Numbered from the stretch's first letter, positions 8,709 to 18,380 are shown. The stretch is 64,000 nucleotides of DNA from a bacterium (GCA_021780905.1 JAJXXW010000081.1:1-64000), one strand, 5' to 3'. The notes: generated from the sequence alone by a model not told the origin. Numbers and translations are program-made.

Positions 8709-10091
8709 TCAAGTTTTTTCCTCGATCAATTCACGCCGCGCGCCGCCGAGCAGTTGTTCGACGAAGCTGGTGGAATAGACGCCGCGCCGGAAATTCGGAT
8801 CCTGCATGATGGCCTGCTGAAATGACATCGTGGTCTTCACGCCGGTGATCATGAACTCGTTCAACGCGCGGTTCATCCGGTCAATCGCGTCGCGGCGATC
8901 CTTGCCCCGGACGATCAGCTTGCCGATCATCGAATCGTAGGTCGGCGGGATCGTGTAGCCGGCGTAGGCGTGGGTGTCCACACGCACCTCGCGTCCGCCT
9001 GGCTGATAATACATCTCAATGCGGCCGGGGCTGGGACGAAAATCGTTGAAGGGATCTTCCGCGTTGATCCGGCATTCGATGGCGTGACCTTTCATCACGA
9101 TGTCGCTTTGCGAATACTTGAGCGGCTCGCCCATCGCGATTTCAATCTGGGCGCGCACGAGATCAATGCCCGTGACCTCTTCCGTGACCGGATGCTCGAC
9201 TTGGATGCGCTTGTTGACTTCCAGAAAATAAAAATTGCCGTGGTCATCCACGATGAACTCGACCGTGCCGGCATTGGTGTAGCGGGCGGCTTCGGCGATG
9301 CGAATGGCCGCCTTGCCAATCTTGTCGCGCAGCTTGCGGAATTTCTGCTCGAGCAGGGGCGACGGGGATTCCTCAATCAATTTCTGGTTGCGGCGCTGCA
9401 CCGAGCAGTCGCGCTCGCCGAGATGGATGATTTTGCCCCGGCTGTCGCCGAGGATTTGAATCTCGATGTGGTGGGGGTTTTCAATGAATTTCTCAATGTA
9501 AACCCCGGAGTTGCCAAACGATTTTTCCGCTTCCGAACGCGCCGTGTGATAGCCTTTCACCAGCGAAATATCGTTGTGCGCGATGCGCATCCCGCGACCG
9601 CCGCCGCCGGCGACCGCCTTGATCATGACCGGATAGCCGATTTTTTTGGCAATGACCAGCGCGTCCTTTTCATTTTCGACCGTGCTTTCGGAACCGGGCG
9701 GGGTTTCCACGCCCGCCTTTTTTGCGAGCGCCCGGCTGACGGCCTTGTCCTCCAAAGCGCTCATCGCCCGCGGACTGGGACCGATGAAGCGGATGTTGCA
9801 GCTCTCACAGACTTCGGCGAAATGGGCGTTCTCCGACAAAAAACCGTAGCCCGGATGAATCGCGTCCACGTCGGCGATTTCCGCCGCGCTGATGATCCGG
9901 TCAATGCGCAGGTAGCTTTCCGAGGACGCCGCCTTGCCGATGCAAATAGCCTCGTCGGCCATTTGGACGTGCATCGAGTTCGCATCCACCTCAGAATAAA
10001 CCGCGACGGTGCGGATGTTCATTTCTTTGCACGCGCGGATGATGCGGACGGCGATTTCCCCCCGGTTGGCGACCAATACTTTTTCGAACAT
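8709..10091 (-). CDS. accC: Acetyl-CoA carboxylase, biotin carboxylase subunit
   Basis: This 460-residue ATP-grasp enzyme carboxylates biotin on BCCP with bicarbonate and ATP, the first half-reaction of malonyl-CoA formation. Landmarks are the start [20 protein letters not shown], the glycine-rich lid [12 protein letters not shown] (about 160), the metal-binding [27 protein letters not shown] (about 273-300; the usual N-x-R is N-K-R here) and the C-terminal [16 protein letters not shown]. The length equals the family norm (about 450). It follows accB after 24 bases, the usual accBC operon. The C-terminal tail RRELIEEKT is slightly longer than average. Confidence 0.95.
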   Translation of the reverse strand: MFEKVLVANRGEIAVRIIRACKEMNIRTVAVYSEVDANSMHVQMADEAICIGKAASSESYLRIDRIISAAEIADVDAIHPGYGFLSENAHFAEVCESCNIRFIGPSPRAMSALEDKAVSRALAKKAGVETPPGSESTVENEKDALVIAKKIGYPVMIKAVAGGGGRGMRIAHNDISLVKGYHTARSEAEKSFGNSGVYIEKFIENPHHIEIQILGDSRGKIIHLGERDCSVQRRNQKLIEESPSPLLEQKFRKLRDKIGKAAIRIAEAARYTNAGTVEFIVDDHGNFYFLEVNKRIQVEHPVTEEVTGIDLVRAQIEIAMGEPLKYSQSDIVMKGHAIECRINAEDPFNDFRPSPGRIEMYYQPGGREVRVDTHAYAGYTIPPTYDSMIGKLIVRGKDRRDAIDRMNRALNEFMITGVKTTMSFQQAIMQDPNFRRGVYSTSFVEQLLGGARRELIEEKT

Positions 10092-10115
10092 GATGGTGCG
10101 GATTGAAAATACCGG

Positions 10116-10592
10116 TCAGGCCGGCCGAATTTTAAACATCGGCTGGCCGAACTCCACTGGCTTGCCGTTTTCGACCAGTATTTGAGTGATAACGCCTTTA
10201 GCTTCGGCCTTGATTTCGTTCATGACTTTCATGGCTTCAATGATGCAAACCACTGTGTCTGAATTGACCTCCGTGCCGATTTCCACATAAGCGGCTGATT
10301 CTGGAGAAGGTGAACGATAAAATGTTCCTATCATCGGTGATTTTATATCACTTTCGGCTGAATTTGCCGTTGTTGGCATTGTTGTTGGCGTTGTCGTGAC
10401 TGCGGGTAATAAACTTGGAACGACCACCGGCATGGGTGCGATTTGAACCGGTTCCTCGTTTTGATTTGCCGGAGAGACTCCGTTCAAGCCACGCTTCAGG
10501 CGCAGTTTAGAATCTTTTTCTTCCAATTCAAACTCCGTGATGGAGTTTTTTTTCATCAAATCAATGATGGCCTTGATATCTTTTAGTTCCAC
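10116..10592 (-). CDS. accB: Acetyl-CoA carboxylase biotin carboxyl carrier protein
   Basis: This 158-residue carrier shuttles carboxybiotin between biotin carboxylase and the carboxyltransferase. The biotinyl domain is at about 83-158, with the biotin-accepting lysine in EAMKVMNEI (K122). The start MELKDIKAIIDLMKKNSITEFELEE is typical. A Pro/Ala/Thr-rich linker (about 45-80) joins the two regions. The gene is more AT-rich than accC by eye. Together with accC and the upstream aroQ it forms the aroQ-accB-accC arrangement found in many bacteria. The 176-base gap before accB probably holds its promoter. Confidence 0.95.
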   Translation of the reverse strand: MELKDIKAIIDLMKKNSITEFELEEKDSKLRLKRGLNGVSPANQNEEPVQIAPMPVVVPSLLPAVTTTPTTMPTTANSAESDIKSPMIGTFYRSPSPESAAYVEIGTEVNSDTVVCIIEAMKVMNEIKAEAKGVITQILVENGKPVEFGQPMFKIRPA

Positions 10593-10768
10593 AATCAGTT
10601 TTCGTTAAAGAGTTTTAAAAATTGCAACAATTCAAGCAAATCATAAAAATGAATTGAGGAAGTCCATTTTATGATATGCATTTGAAACAGTGCCAAATCT
10701 AGTTACTCGTCTTAAAAACGTCAAGCAGATTTTATTGACATCATAATTCGTCTTTTATTCAAAATTAT

Positions 10769-11221
10769 TCAAAAAGTTGATGATTTTTTGGTTTCGGTAA
10801 CGTAAACTGAAGCTTCAAGACCTAAAATATATGATTTTGCGCCAAATCCGCAAATCTGTCCCCGGCAAACTTGGGCAATCAAGGACTTCTGACGGAATTC
10901 TTCGCGCGAATGGATGTTAGACAGATGAATCTCAATGGCCGGCACCCCGACAGCGGATATGGCGTCACGCAAGGCCACGCTGGTATGCGTATAAGCGGCG
11001 GCATTAATGATAATGACGGCAAACTTGCCCTTGGCTTCTTGAATCCAATTAACAAGTTCGCCCTCCAAATTAGATTGCCGAAACTCGACTTCCACCTTCA
11101 ACTCGGCGGCGCGGGCGCGAACTTGAGCCTCAATGTCGTCCAAAGTCAGACGGCCATAAACTTCCGGCTCGCGTGTGCCCAGCAGGTTCAGGTTCGGGCC
11201 GTTAAGGAACAGGACTCTCAT
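10769..11221 (-). CDS. aroQ: Type II 3-dehydroquinate dehydratase
   Basis: This 150-residue shikimate-pathway enzyme starts at [19 protein letters not shown], the canonical AroQ N terminus with the NGPNLNLLG active-site loop. It also has the flexible-lid [16 protein letters not shown], the catalytic region [17 protein letters not shown] and [18 protein letters not shown] with the catalytic histidine. The ATG at 11221 is clearly right; an upstream in-frame extension of 42 residues has no family match. It lies directly upstream of accB on the same strand. The C-terminal 10 residues ([11 protein letters not shown]) are variable in the family. Confidence 0.94.
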   Translation of the reverse strand: MRVLFLNGPNLNLLGTREPEVYGRLTLDDIEAQVRARAAELKVEVEFRQSNLEGELVNWIQEAKGKFAVIIINAAAYTHTSVALRDAISAVGVPAIEIHLSNIHSREEFRQKSLIAQVCRGQICGFGAKSYILGLEASVYVTETKKSSTF

Positions 11222-11364
11222 GCCTGTTAGCGTAGCAATGATTCGATTTCCTGTCGATTGGATTTCCAGCCAGTGGAACGTCGTCCATTGCCCCATCTGG
11301 GGCCAGTTTTTCCGCACTGTGTCATTTCTGGCCCATCCCTCGACCAACCACCGTCGGGCGAAGT

Positions 11365-12582
11365 TCAGTTTGTTCTCAAACTGGAGTCATGTGGCTGGAC
11401 GCGGACGAAGAGCGCAATGGAGGCCGTGAATCCGTGGAGAAAATTCTTGTCGCCGACAGGGCCGATCTCGCCGTTGCAAAAAAATCCAGCCAGCCCGGTC
11501 GGACCAAAATGCGCCTGCACCAGCTTGGCGTCGTGGCTGGCGCGGCCAAACAGATTTTTGCCGCGGCCATTGCAGCAAAACAGGCAGCCGCCGTAAATTT
11601 CCACGCCGGCCAGTCTTTTTTTCGCCCGCGCCAGCAGCTCGGTCAAATCCTCGGACGCGGCGGCGGCGTCCCGGCGCTGGAACTGGATGGTCTGGCCCAT
11701 GCGCGGCAGGGCGCCGACGGCGAGCACGCCGGACTGGGGATCGCCGCCCAGCAGGTTGCGCACGAGAAAATCGCCGCGGTGAAAATCCTCCAAGTATTCG
11801 TTCACGGCCAGGCCGATGTGCAGGTTGTCCTTCACCTTGCGCTGCTCCTCCGGCGGCAGTTGCTGCACGGTCTCGGACAACACCGCGTAGGCCGGTCGGT
11901 TGCCGATGTGCTGGATCAGATTTTGCCGCACGCGCGTCAGCGTCCACGCCTCGCCGATGGGCGTGCAGCCCTGCGAAATGACACCCATCAGCGCCACGTC
12001 GCCGCCCACCGCGACGGCCACGCCGCCGTCTTCGAACACTTGGCCGTCGAGATAAAGCTGCGTGACCGGTTCGGCAAAATCGCCGCTGGCGAGGCCGCCA
12101 TAAACCGGCACGCGGGCATAACTTTCGTTCCACGAGCGCAGCCACCTTTCGGGGTCGAGGTGGAACGGGTCCAGGAACGTCAGCCAGCTGTTGACCTGGG
12201 TCGGAGCCACGCCGGTTTCGCCCGGCCAGAAATTTTCGCCGTCGGCAGACTGCACCTGATCGGGCGTGATGCGGACGCCCTTTAGCTTCGCGCCCGGCAG
12301 TGAATAAAGCGCCAGCACGAGGCCGCCCGCGCCTTCGAGTTCCTCGGCGTTGGCCACCAGGCCGCCGCCGGAGCAACCGGCCAGCAGCGGGATGCGCGCA
12401 TGCAGCCGGAGAATTTCCAGCACGGCCTCCGCGTGCGGAAAAAACTTGGGCGACAGGAACACCAGCCCCAGCGAAATCTCCTTCGCCGGCAGCCGTGCCC
12501 GCAGCCGCCGCGCCCAGTCCGCCAAACCGGCTTCGTCCATGCCGTCCGACCAGTAGGCCGCGATGGAAGTTTCTTGGCTCAT
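11365..12582 (-). CDS. FIST N + FIST C domain signal-sensor protein
   Basis: This 405-residue protein has a FIST N domain (about 30-230, including [19 protein letters not shown] and the YGGLASGD turn) and a FIST C domain (about 240-390, ending in [20 protein letters not shown] and TASIALF, the family's hallmark). FIST domains are predicted small-ligand sensors, often paired with signalling proteins; the ligand here is unknown. No signal peptide or membrane segment. Only 4 bases separate its start from the lysA stop, so it is probably co-transcribed with lysA. Two unusual cysteines in [16 protein letters not shown] lie in the conserved C-terminal pocket. Confidence 0.85.
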   Translation of the reverse strand: MSQETSIAAYWSDGMDEAGLADWARRLRARLPAKEISLGLVFLSPKFFPHAEAVLEILRLHARIPLLAGCSGGGLVANAEELEGAGGLVLALYSLPGAKLKGVRITPDQVQSADGENFWPGETGVAPTQVNSWLTFLDPFHLDPERWLRSWNESYARVPVYGGLASGDFAEPVTQLYLDGQVFEDGGVAVAVGGDVALMGVISQGCTPIGEAWTLTRVRQNLIQHIGNRPAYAVLSETVQQLPPEEQRKVKDNLHIGLAVNEYLEDFHRGDFLVRNLLGGDPQSGVLAVGALPRMGQTIQFQRRDAAAASEDLTELLARAKKRLAGVEIYGGCLFCCNGRGKNLFGRASHDAKLVQAHFGPTGLAGFFCNGEIGPVGDKNFLHGFTASIALFVRVQPHDSSLRTN

Positions 12583-12586
12583 AATC

Positions 12587-13885
12587 TTACTTCAACCATG
12601 CCACAACCTTTTCGCCCGCCCAAATTTCTTTTACCGGCTGCCGTTCGCGCGCGACGGCAAAGTGTTTGCCGTTCACCAGAACTTCCGCCGCCAGCGGGCG
12701 CGTGTTGTAGTTGCTCGCCATCACAAAACCGTAGGCACCCGCGCTCAACAAAGCCAGCCTATCGCCTTCGCCGACTTTGGCCAGCGGACGGTCCTTGCAG
12801 AAATAATCCCCGGATTCGCAGATGCCGCCGACAACATCGGACGAAACCGCCGGGCCGCCCTTTTTCACGAGCGGCATGATTTCATGGTAAGAATCGTAAA
12901 ACGCCGGGCGGATCAAATCATTCATCGCCGCGTCTACGATGACGAAATTCTTTTTGCCGGTGCGCTTCACATACTCGACCCGCGTTACGAGCGCGCCGGC
13001 GTTGCCGACGATGAAGCGGCCCGGCTCGACGAGAATCTTCAAGCGGAGCGACTGGAGCAGCGGCAGCAATTTTTCCGCGTAGCTCGCCGGCGTCAAAATG
13101 CCTTTGGCCGCCGGAGATTTCCACCACGTCGCCGAACCACTGGCCAGCGCCGGATGGTAAACGATGCCCAGGCCGCCGCCGGGGCTGAAAAATTCCAGCC
13201 CGTATTTATTCGCCAATTTTTTGACGAGCGGCAGGACTTTTTTCACCGCCAGTTCATAAGGTGTCACGTCCGTGAGCTGCGAGCCGATGTGCATCTGCAC
13301 GCCGCGCAGCCAGATGTTTTTCAATTTGCTCGCGCGGGCATAAATCGCCTCGACCTGTTCGAACTGGATGCCGAACTTGTTTTCGTAGGTGCCGGTCGTG
13401 ATCTTGGAATGCGTCTTGGCTGCGACGTTCGGATTGATGCGCACGGCAATGGGGGCGCGTTGCTTGAGGCGCGCGGCCACTTTGTTGATGCGTATAATTT
13501 CCGGCTCGCTTTCGCAGTTAAAGGAATAAATTCCTTTGCGCAGCGCAAATTCAATTTCCGCCTCCGACTTCGCCACGCCGGCGAACACGCATTTCTTCGG
13601 GTCGCCGCCCGCCGCGATGACGCGCTGCAACTCGCCCGCGCTGACCACGTCGAAGCCGCTGCCGCGATTTGCCAGCACGCGCATGACGGAGAGATTCGAG
13701 TTTGCCTTCATCGCGAAGCAGATCCGGTGATCGAGCGGCGCGAGCGCGGTGTCGAGCTTTTGAAAATGATCCTCCAGCGTATGCTGCGAATAGACGTAAA
13801 GCGGCGTGCCAAATTTTTTGGCCAGCGCCGCCAGACTCACTTCCTCGCAAAACAGCTGGTTTCCGGCAAAACGAAAATCATGCAT
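12587..13885 (-). CDS. lysA: Diaminopimelate decarboxylase
   Basis: This 432-residue PLP enzyme removes CO2 from meso-diaminopimelate to give lysine. The PLP-binding lysine is in RICFAMKANSN (K60), the glycine loop is SPGGGLGIVYHP, and the C-terminal catalytic region contains CESGDYFCKDRPLAKVGEGD and GAYGFVMASNYNTRPLAAEVLV. Length and start (MHDFRFAGNQLFCEEVSLAALA) match LysA. It is the first gene of a two-gene unit with the FIST protein and lies just downstream of the terminator of the previous unit. Confidence 0.95.
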   Translation of the reverse strand: MHDFRFAGNQLFCEEVSLAALAKKFGTPLYVYSQHTLEDHFQKLDTALAPLDHRICFAMKANSNLSVMRVLANRGSGFDVVSAGELQRVIAAGGDPKKCVFAGVAKSEAEIEFALRKGIYSFNCESEPEIIRINKVAARLKQRAPIAVRINPNVAAKTHSKITTGTYENKFGIQFEQVEAIYARASKLKNIWLRGVQMHIGSQLTDVTPYELAVKKVLPLVKKLANKYGLEFFSPGGGLGIVYHPALASGSATWWKSPAAKGILTPASYAEKLLPLLQSLRLKILVEPGRFIVGNAGALVTRVEYVKRTGKKNFVIVDAAMNDLIRPAFYDSYHEIMPLVKKGGPAVSSDVVGGICESGDYFCKDRPLAKVGEGDRLALLSAGAYGFVMASNYNTRPLAAEVLVNGKHFAVARERQPVKEIWAGEKVVAWLK

Positions 13886-13938
13886 GGGCGTTGAGTTTAG
13901 ACTTCACGGCGGAAAGTTCAAGGTCAGGGAAGCAAAAA

Positions 13939-13961
13939 CCCGCCGGAAATTTTCCGGCGGG
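13939..13961 (-). terminator. Rho-independent terminator between the SHOCT-like gene and lysA
   Basis: An 11-bp inverted repeat (CCCGCCGGAAA / TTTCCGGCGGG) is followed on the minus strand by TTTTTGCT. It lies 19 bases after the stop of the minus-strand gene at 13980-14462 and upstream of lysA, so it separates the two transcription units. Confidence 0.8.
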
Positions 13962-13979
13962 TGCGTGAAAAAATAAATT

Positions 13980-14462
13980 TTAAGGCTTGGCCAGAAGGGC
14001 GGCGCGCTGCTGGTGGTATTCTTCCGGCGTGATTTGATCCGCCTTGTAACGTTGCAGCAGCCAGTTCAATTTTTCCTCCTTGGTCAGCGGCAGCGACGAA
14101 GGCGGAACCGGCATCGGCTTGAACCCGGCATCGCCGGCCGGGATGTTCGCGACGGCGGGAGCGGGTGGGGTCGCCGGTTTTTGGGCGGCAGTCCTGGCCG
14201 GCTGGCTGTTCATCGGCGTCATGTTAACGGTGGTTTTGGAGACTTTCCCTGGCGCGGGCGCCACGGTGGTGGCACCAGACGGAGTCACGGCCATTGCGGG
14301 CGCAGTCGGGGCGGTGACCGGCGGATTGGCATCCAGTTCGTGCATTTTTTGCATCATGGCGGTCCGCGCCGCCGCCTGAACCGGAGTGTCTTCGGCCTGC
14401 AGCGTCACGCCGCCGCACAGGACGAGCACGGAAGTCCAGAGTGGAATTTTTGGAATCTTCAT
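13980..14462 (-). CDS. Exported Ala/Pro-rich protein with SHOCT-like C terminus
   Basis: This 160-residue protein has an N-terminal signal peptide (about 1-23, ending near LQAED), a low-complexity Ala/Pro/Thr-rich middle (about 40-115) and a C-terminal helical hairpin of about 35 residues (LTKEEKLNWLLQRYKADQIT followed by PEEYHQQRAALL) that resembles the SHOCT short C-terminal domain. SHOCT segments are found on many unrelated proteins, so no function can be given. Its start lies 8 bases after the squalene-synthase-like stop, indicating one transcript. The strong terminator at 13939-13961 ends the unit. Confidence 0.7.
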   Translation of the reverse strand: MKIPKIPLWTSVLVLCGGVTLQAEDTPVQAAARTAMMQKMHELDANPPVTAPTAPAMAVTPSGATTVAPAPGKVSKTTVNMTPMNSQPARTAAQKPATPPAPAVANIPAGDAGFKPMPVPPSSLPLTKEEKLNWLLQRYKADQITPEEYHQQRAALLAKP

Positions 14463-14470
14463 ACCGCCTT

Positions 14471-15502
14471 TTACGACAATTCACCACCGGAATCAACTGC
14501 TTTTCCAGCCGGCGAATACAGGCCGCGCCACGCCGGTGCCAACGGACTGCAGACCAGCGACCGGAAAATGATCCGCCGCACTTCGCGGCGCGACACTTTT
14601 ACGCGCTGCTGCAGCTCACCCGCGCCGGCTGCGCGCAGCTTTTCCAGCGTCCGCCGGCCGATGAGCACCGGCCACGCGCAGGCCAGCCGCACGCGAAATT
14701 GCCCGAACGGCAGGGTGTTTGTGTAGCGCCACCCCGCCGTCAGATGCGCTTCCGCCCGGTCCAGATACTCGTGGAACAGCGGCCGGAATTTATTTTCATT
14801 CACCGGCGAAAGGAGCGTCTCAGGCACCAACCCCGCCGCTGCCAGTTTTTCCCGCGGCAGATAGCAACGACCATTTTTCAAATCGGCCGGCAGGTCGCGC
14901 AAAATGTTCACGAGCTGCAAGCCCTTGCCGAACCGGATGCCGTCCGCCAGGAACTGCTGTTCATCCAGCCGCTTGTCGGGAAACAGATGCGCGCGGCAGA
15001 TTTTCGTCCAGAACGCGCCCACGCAGCCCGCCACGCGAAACGTGTAATCGTCCAGCTCCGCCGCCGTTTCCAGCGCGACGATGTGCGCGTTGGCGGAATG
15101 GGCGAACCGCCGCAAATCCAGTTCCTGCCCGCTGATGATGACCGTCAACACCTCGCGCACCCGTTTCAAATCCGCCGGCGACAGGGTTGGCAGCAGCGCC
15201 AGGCTGTCCTCGGTTTTTTCCAGCAACAATTTCTCGGCCGCCAGGTTCTGGCTTTGCGCCAGTTCGCCAAAATTCAGCGGCGCGGACGGCTGGCCGAGAA
15301 TTTGTTCCCGCAGTTGTTGCAACGCTTCGAGCCGTTGCGCTGCCGGCACGATTTCCGTGTCCGCGATCGTGTCCGTCGTGCGCGCGAGCAGGTAGGCGAG
15401 ACCGATCTGCGGGCGCACGCGTGCCGGCAACACGCGCAGTGTCAGGTAAAACGACCGCGAGGTCGCTTGGAGCAAATCGGTCAATGGTTTCGGCATCGGC
15501 AT
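14471..15502 (-). CDS. Squalene/phytoene synthase family protein (probably squalene-type)
   Basis: This 343-residue trans-isoprenyl diphosphate condensing enzyme carries both aspartate motifs that bind the Mg-diphosphates: LLARTTDTIADTE (about 38-50) and LQLVNILRDLPADLKNGRCYLP (about 196-217). The block YTFRVAGCVGAFWTKI (about 152-167) resembles the YCHYVAGxVG region of squalene synthases. It would join two farnesyl or geranylgeranyl diphosphates head to head, feeding hopanoid/sterol or carotenoid synthesis. No squalene cyclase, HpnC/D partner or carotenoid gene is in the window, so the product is not settled. There is no clear C-terminal membrane anchor, unlike eukaryotic squalene synthases. 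Confidence 0.8.
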   Translation of the reverse strand: MPMPKPLTDLLQATSRSFYLTLRVLPARVRPQIGLAYLLARTTDTIADTEIVPAAQRLEALQQLREQILGQPSAPLNFGELAQSQNLAAEKLLLEKTEDSLALLPTLSPADLKRVREVLTVIISGQELDLRRFAHSANAHIVALETAAELDDYTFRVAGCVGAFWTKICRAHLFPDKRLDEQQFLADGIRFGKGLQLVNILRDLPADLKNGRCYLPREKLAAAGLVPETLLSPVNENKFRPLFHEYLDRAEAHLTAGWRYTNTLPFGQFRVRLACAWPVLIGRRTLEKLRAAGAGELQQRVKVSRREVRRIIFRSLVCSPLAPAWRGLYSPAGKAVDSGGELS

Positions 15503-15802
15503 GGGCGTGTCCGGCGGGGACGCGGCATATTACCGGCCCAGTCCGGTCTGGAAACGGAAAAAGTGAATTTCTCCGCCCGCCGCAGACGCGGCTGCGCCGG
15601 CGGCCGCCCTGAAACAGGGGCGAAAGCCGTCCATTTCCCCCGCCAGAGGTCTTATGTGAAACGCGCGGCGTTCCATCCGGCGCGGCCTGGAGTTCCGCCC
15701 GGAACCCGGCAAATGGTTCAAGCTTGATCCGCGCCCGAACAGAGCCTGACACAGGTCCGGATTTTCCCGCGCGCCGTTTTTTGGATTTTATCCGTGTGCA
15801 GC
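15503..15802. other. Divergent intergenic region without a supported gene
   Basis: This gap of about 300 bases separates the minus-strand squalene-synthase-like gene from the plus-strand O-antigen ligase-like gene. It probably holds both promoters, but no confident -35/-10 pair was picked out. Confidence 0.4.
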
Positions 15803-15831
15803 CGGGCCGATTCGTGATAAAAATCGGCCCG
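15803..15831 (+). promoter_or_regulatory. Hairpin abutting the start codon of the O-antigen ligase-like gene
   Basis: A perfect 10-bp inverted repeat (CGGGCCGATT / AATCGGCCCG) with a 9-base loop ends 5 bases before the ATG at 15837. In an mRNA it would occupy the place of the ribosome-binding site, and no Shine-Dalgarno sequence is left free. Confidence 0.5.
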
Positions 15832-15836
15832 CAAAA

Positions 15837-17741
15837 ATGGTATTGACCCGCAAGAATCTGGACTGGTGGTGCGCGCGCGGCATTCTGACACTCGTGCTGG
15901 GGATGCTGGTGTTTGCGCCGCTGGCGTTTGGCGCGGTGGACACCTGGGCGTTTCTCGTGGTGCAGGTGGCTGCGGCGATGGTCTTCGTTTTGTGGAGTGT
16001 GCGGCTGTGGCTCAATCCGCGGCCCAAACTGCTCTGGCCGCCGCTCGCCTGGGTGGTGCTGACCTTCATGGTTTATGCGGTGGCGCGCTATTTGACGGCG
16101 GACATCGAATATGTGGCGCGGCTGGAGACAATCCAGGTTTTGCTCTTCGGCTTTTTGTTTTTCGCCGCCGTGAACAATCTGAACGGGCAGGAGGAAATTT
16201 CCGCAGTCAGCGCCACACTCATCGCGACCGGCACGCTGATTGCCGGCTATGCGGTGGCGCAGATGCTGCACCATTCGAACCACGTCTGGAACGAGCTATC
16301 AATGTATATCGGCCGGGCTTCGGGCACCTACATTTCGCCGAATGATCTGGCGGATCTGCTCGCCATGCTGCTGCCGTTGGCGTTGGCGTATCTCCTGGTC
16401 GGCAAAATCTCCGTCGTGACGCGCGTGCTGCTGATTTACGCGGCCATCGCGCTGGCGGCGGGGCTGGCGGTGACGTTCTCGCGCGGGGGCTGGCTGGCGG
16501 CGACGACGGGAATGGTGTTGCTGCTCGGGATTTTGCTGGGTCACGGCAACCACCGGTGGAAAGCCGTGGCGCTGCTGGTGATCTTGCTTGTGGGCGGCGG
16601 CTACGGCACCACGCATTTCCTTTCCAAAACCCTCGGCTACATGCGTCGGGTTGGCGAGCCGGGCGAATCCATCCGGCTGGATCTGGTGGATGGCAGCGCG
16701 AAAGATCGTTTTACCTTGTGGCAGGCGGCCTTGCGCATGTGGGCGGACCATCCCTGGGTGGGCGTGGGTCCGGCGCATTATGACTACCGTTTCCGGCAAT
16801 ACCGGCCGGAGGAAATCCAGGCCCGCCCTGACCGGGCGCACAATGATTACCTGAACCTGCTGGCGGACTGGGGCGCGGCGGGCGGCGTCATCGTGCTCGG
16901 CGGCATGGGCGTGTTTATTTTCTGGCTGAAAAAAACCTGGCCGCAGGTGCGGCGCGACGAAAATCATTTTGGCAGCGCCCAGAGCAACCGTTTCGCGTTT
17001 TTTCTGGGCGCGGTGTGCGGGCTGGCGGCGCTGGCGGTGCATTCGGCGGTGGACTTCAACCTGCACATTCCGGCGAACGCGCTGGTCGGCGTCACCCTGC
17101 TGGCGCTGGCGGCCAGCAACGCGCGGTATGCAACGGAGCGGTTCTGGTTCCGGGTCGGCGGCGCGTGGAAACCGGTGTTGACGGCCATGCTGCTGGTCGT
17201 GGCTGGATATTTTCTGGCGCAAGCCTGGCGGCTGGGCGGCGAGGCGCACTGGCTGGCCCGGGCGGAATCCCAGCCGCTGTTCTCGCCGGAACGCGCCGCG
17301 GCCCTGGAACAAGCCTTTGCCCGCGAGCCGAAAAATTTCGCGACCGCTTATGCCATCGGCGAATGTTACCGGACGCAAAGTCAGGACCAATCCGGTGATT
17401 ATGCGGCGCTGGCCAAAACGGCGCTGGCTTGGTATGCCCGCGCCATTCGGGACAATCCGCTGGACGGCTACAGCTACCTGCGCACGGGCATGTGTCTGGA
17501 CTGGCTGGGTCAGTCGGCCGCCGCCGAGCCGGATTACTGGGCGGCGGAGGCGCGCGATCCGAACAACTATTTCCTAATCGCGAACATCGGGTGGCACTAC
17601 GTCCAGACCGGTGATTACGCCGCCGCGAAGGAATGGTTTGAGCGGTCACAGAAACTAGACGGCGACAACCTCATTGCCCGCAATTACCTGGCCATTTGCC
17701 AGTCCCGACTCGCAGCCAAGGCGGCGAAATCCGCGCCCTAG
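15837..17741 (+). CDS. O-antigen ligase / Wzy-type polymerase-like membrane protein with TPR tail
   Basis: This 634-residue protein has about ten hydrophobic helices in residues 10-470, a long periplasmic-type loop with the WzyC signature (WQAALRMWADHPWVGVGPAHYDYRF and RAHNDYLNLLADWGAAGG, about 300-350), then a soluble C-terminal part (about 480-630) with TPR-like helices (ATAYAIGECYRT, WFERSQKLDGDNLIARNYLA). O-antigen ligase/WaaL and Wzy polymerases share this WzyC domain and transfer or polymerise lipid-linked glycans at the periplasmic face. The conserved H-x3-Y-x2-L pattern near residue 340 supports this. Fusion to TPRs is common in Verrucomicrobia. Which of ligase or polymerase it is cannot be settled here. 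Confidence 0.85.
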   Translation: MVLTRKNLDWWCARGILTLVLGMLVFAPLAFGAVDTWAFLVVQVAAAMVFVLWSVRLWLNPRPKLLWPPLAWVVLTFMVYAVARYLTADIEYVARLETIQVLLFGFLFFAAVNNLNGQEEISAVSATLIATGTLIAGYAVAQMLHHSNHVWNELSMYIGRASGTYISPNDLADLLAMLLPLALAYLLVGKISVVTRVLLIYAAIALAAGLAVTFSRGGWLAATTGMVLLLGILLGHGNHRWKAVALLVILLVGGGYGTTHFLSKTLGYMRRVGEPGESIRLDLVDGSAKDRFTLWQAALRMWADHPWVGVGPAHYDYRFRQYRPEEIQARPDRAHNDYLNLLADWGAAGGVIVLGGMGVFIFWLKKTWPQVRRDENHFGSAQSNRFAFFLGAVCGLAALAVHSAVDFNLHIPANALVGVTLLALAASNARYATERFWFRVGGAWKPVLTAMLLVVAGYFLAQAWRLGGEAHWLARAESQPLFSPERAAALEQAFAREPKNFATAYAIGECYRTQSQDQSGDYAALAKTALAWYARAIRDNPLDGYSYLRTGMCLDWLGQSAAAEPDYWAAEARDPNNYFLIANIGWHYVQTGDYAAAKEWFERSQKLDGDNLIARNYLAICQSRLAAKAAKSAP

Positions 17742-18138
17742 TCCATGCTCGGCCCGTGCGTCGCACAAGACTTTCCCCAATCCCTCGATTCGGACCTGAC
17801 GGCCCGCTGTTTTCCTGGACGCGGTTCTTGGGCCACCGTTTGCAGATCGGTGGGACGATGCGCGACTCGTCTGCGGCTGATGGAATTGCGCAAGGTTTCA
17901 AGCCATGCCCTTGCCGATAAACGCTCTGTCCTCCGACTCGCCCTCGTCAGACTCCCAGCGTCATCTCCAAAAATATTCCGCGCCGCTCCCCCGTCATTCG
18001 CTGTCACCGCCCGAACGGCGCCCTTGTTTGCCGCCAACCTGCCCCGGCCTAAAATGCCAAACCCATCCTGTTTCTCCCAATGCCACGCTTTTGAAATTTT
18101 CCAGATTTAAAACCCCATGACCCATGAAGCCTCTCCGC
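17742..18138. other. Intergenic region before the interrupted tRNA
   Basis: About 400 bases follow the O-antigen ligase-like gene. Small open frames on both strands have proline/serine/arginine-rich translations without family resemblance. No repeat or RNA gene was seen until the tRNA promoter. Confidence 0.45.
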
Positions 18139-18166
18139 TTGACTGGCGAGGGCGGAAGCGTAAAAT
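18139..18166 (+). promoter_or_regulatory. Sigma70-type promoter of the interrupted tRNA-Thr
   Basis: TTGACT at 18139-18144, a 16-base spacer and TAAAAT at 18161-18166, ending 9 bases before the tRNA 5' end. This promoter now points into the left end of the integrated element. Confidence 0.7.
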
Positions 18167-18175
18167 CCTCGTCGT

Positions 18176-18214
18176 GCCAACTTAGCTCAGTGGTAGAGCA
18201 GGTCATTCGTAATG
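18176..18214 (+). pseudogene. tRNA-Thr(CGT), 5' half, cut at the anticodon loop by the integrated element
   Basis: This stretch reads as acceptor strand GCCAACT, D arm GCTCAGTGGTAGAGC, anticodon 5' stem GGTCA and loop TTCGTAA. It then departs from a tRNA after TTCGTAATG. The matching 3' half lies 27.7 kb away at 45935-45979. Joined at the shared 9-mer, the two halves give a complete cloverleaf: acceptor GCCAACT/AGTTGGC, anticodon stem GGTCA/TGATC and T stem GTCGG/CCGAC, with encoded CCA. The anticodon is CGT. Confidence 0.9.
18206..18214. repeat. attL core (left copy of the 9-bp direct repeat)
   Basis: TTCGTAATG within the tRNA anticodon loop and 3' stem start; identical to 45935-45943. Sequence upstream is tRNA and downstream is element. 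Confidence 0.85.
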
Positions 18215-18353
18215 CCAATCCCCTAGTCCAGCATGTTTTCCACCCCTATTGTCCGGTTTGTTGATTTATATTGATTCTATTGGATAAAATTGATGTTTTT
18301 TAACTTTATTTTGCTCGAAGTGCCGCAAGTGGATAGGGGTAAAAAACAAAAAT

Positions 18354-18380
18354 TGGGGGTCAAAGCGGGGGCCAAAGAAA
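18354..18380. promoter_or_regulatory. Candidate left arm-type recombinase site (tandem GGGGGTCAAA-like repeats)
   Basis: Two tandem copies of a 10-11 base motif (GGGGGTCAAAG then GGGGGCCAAAG). A matching pair lies near the right end at 45850-45876. Paired direct repeats on both sides of a core are typical of arm-type sites bound by the N-terminal domain of tyrosine recombinases. The assignment is an inference. Confidence 0.45.

Noticed and set aside
11387..12376. Long Arg-rich minus-strand frame overlapping the FIST gene.
   Set aside because: Composition is that of a shifted frame in a GC-rich gene and it has no domain; the FIST frame explains the region.
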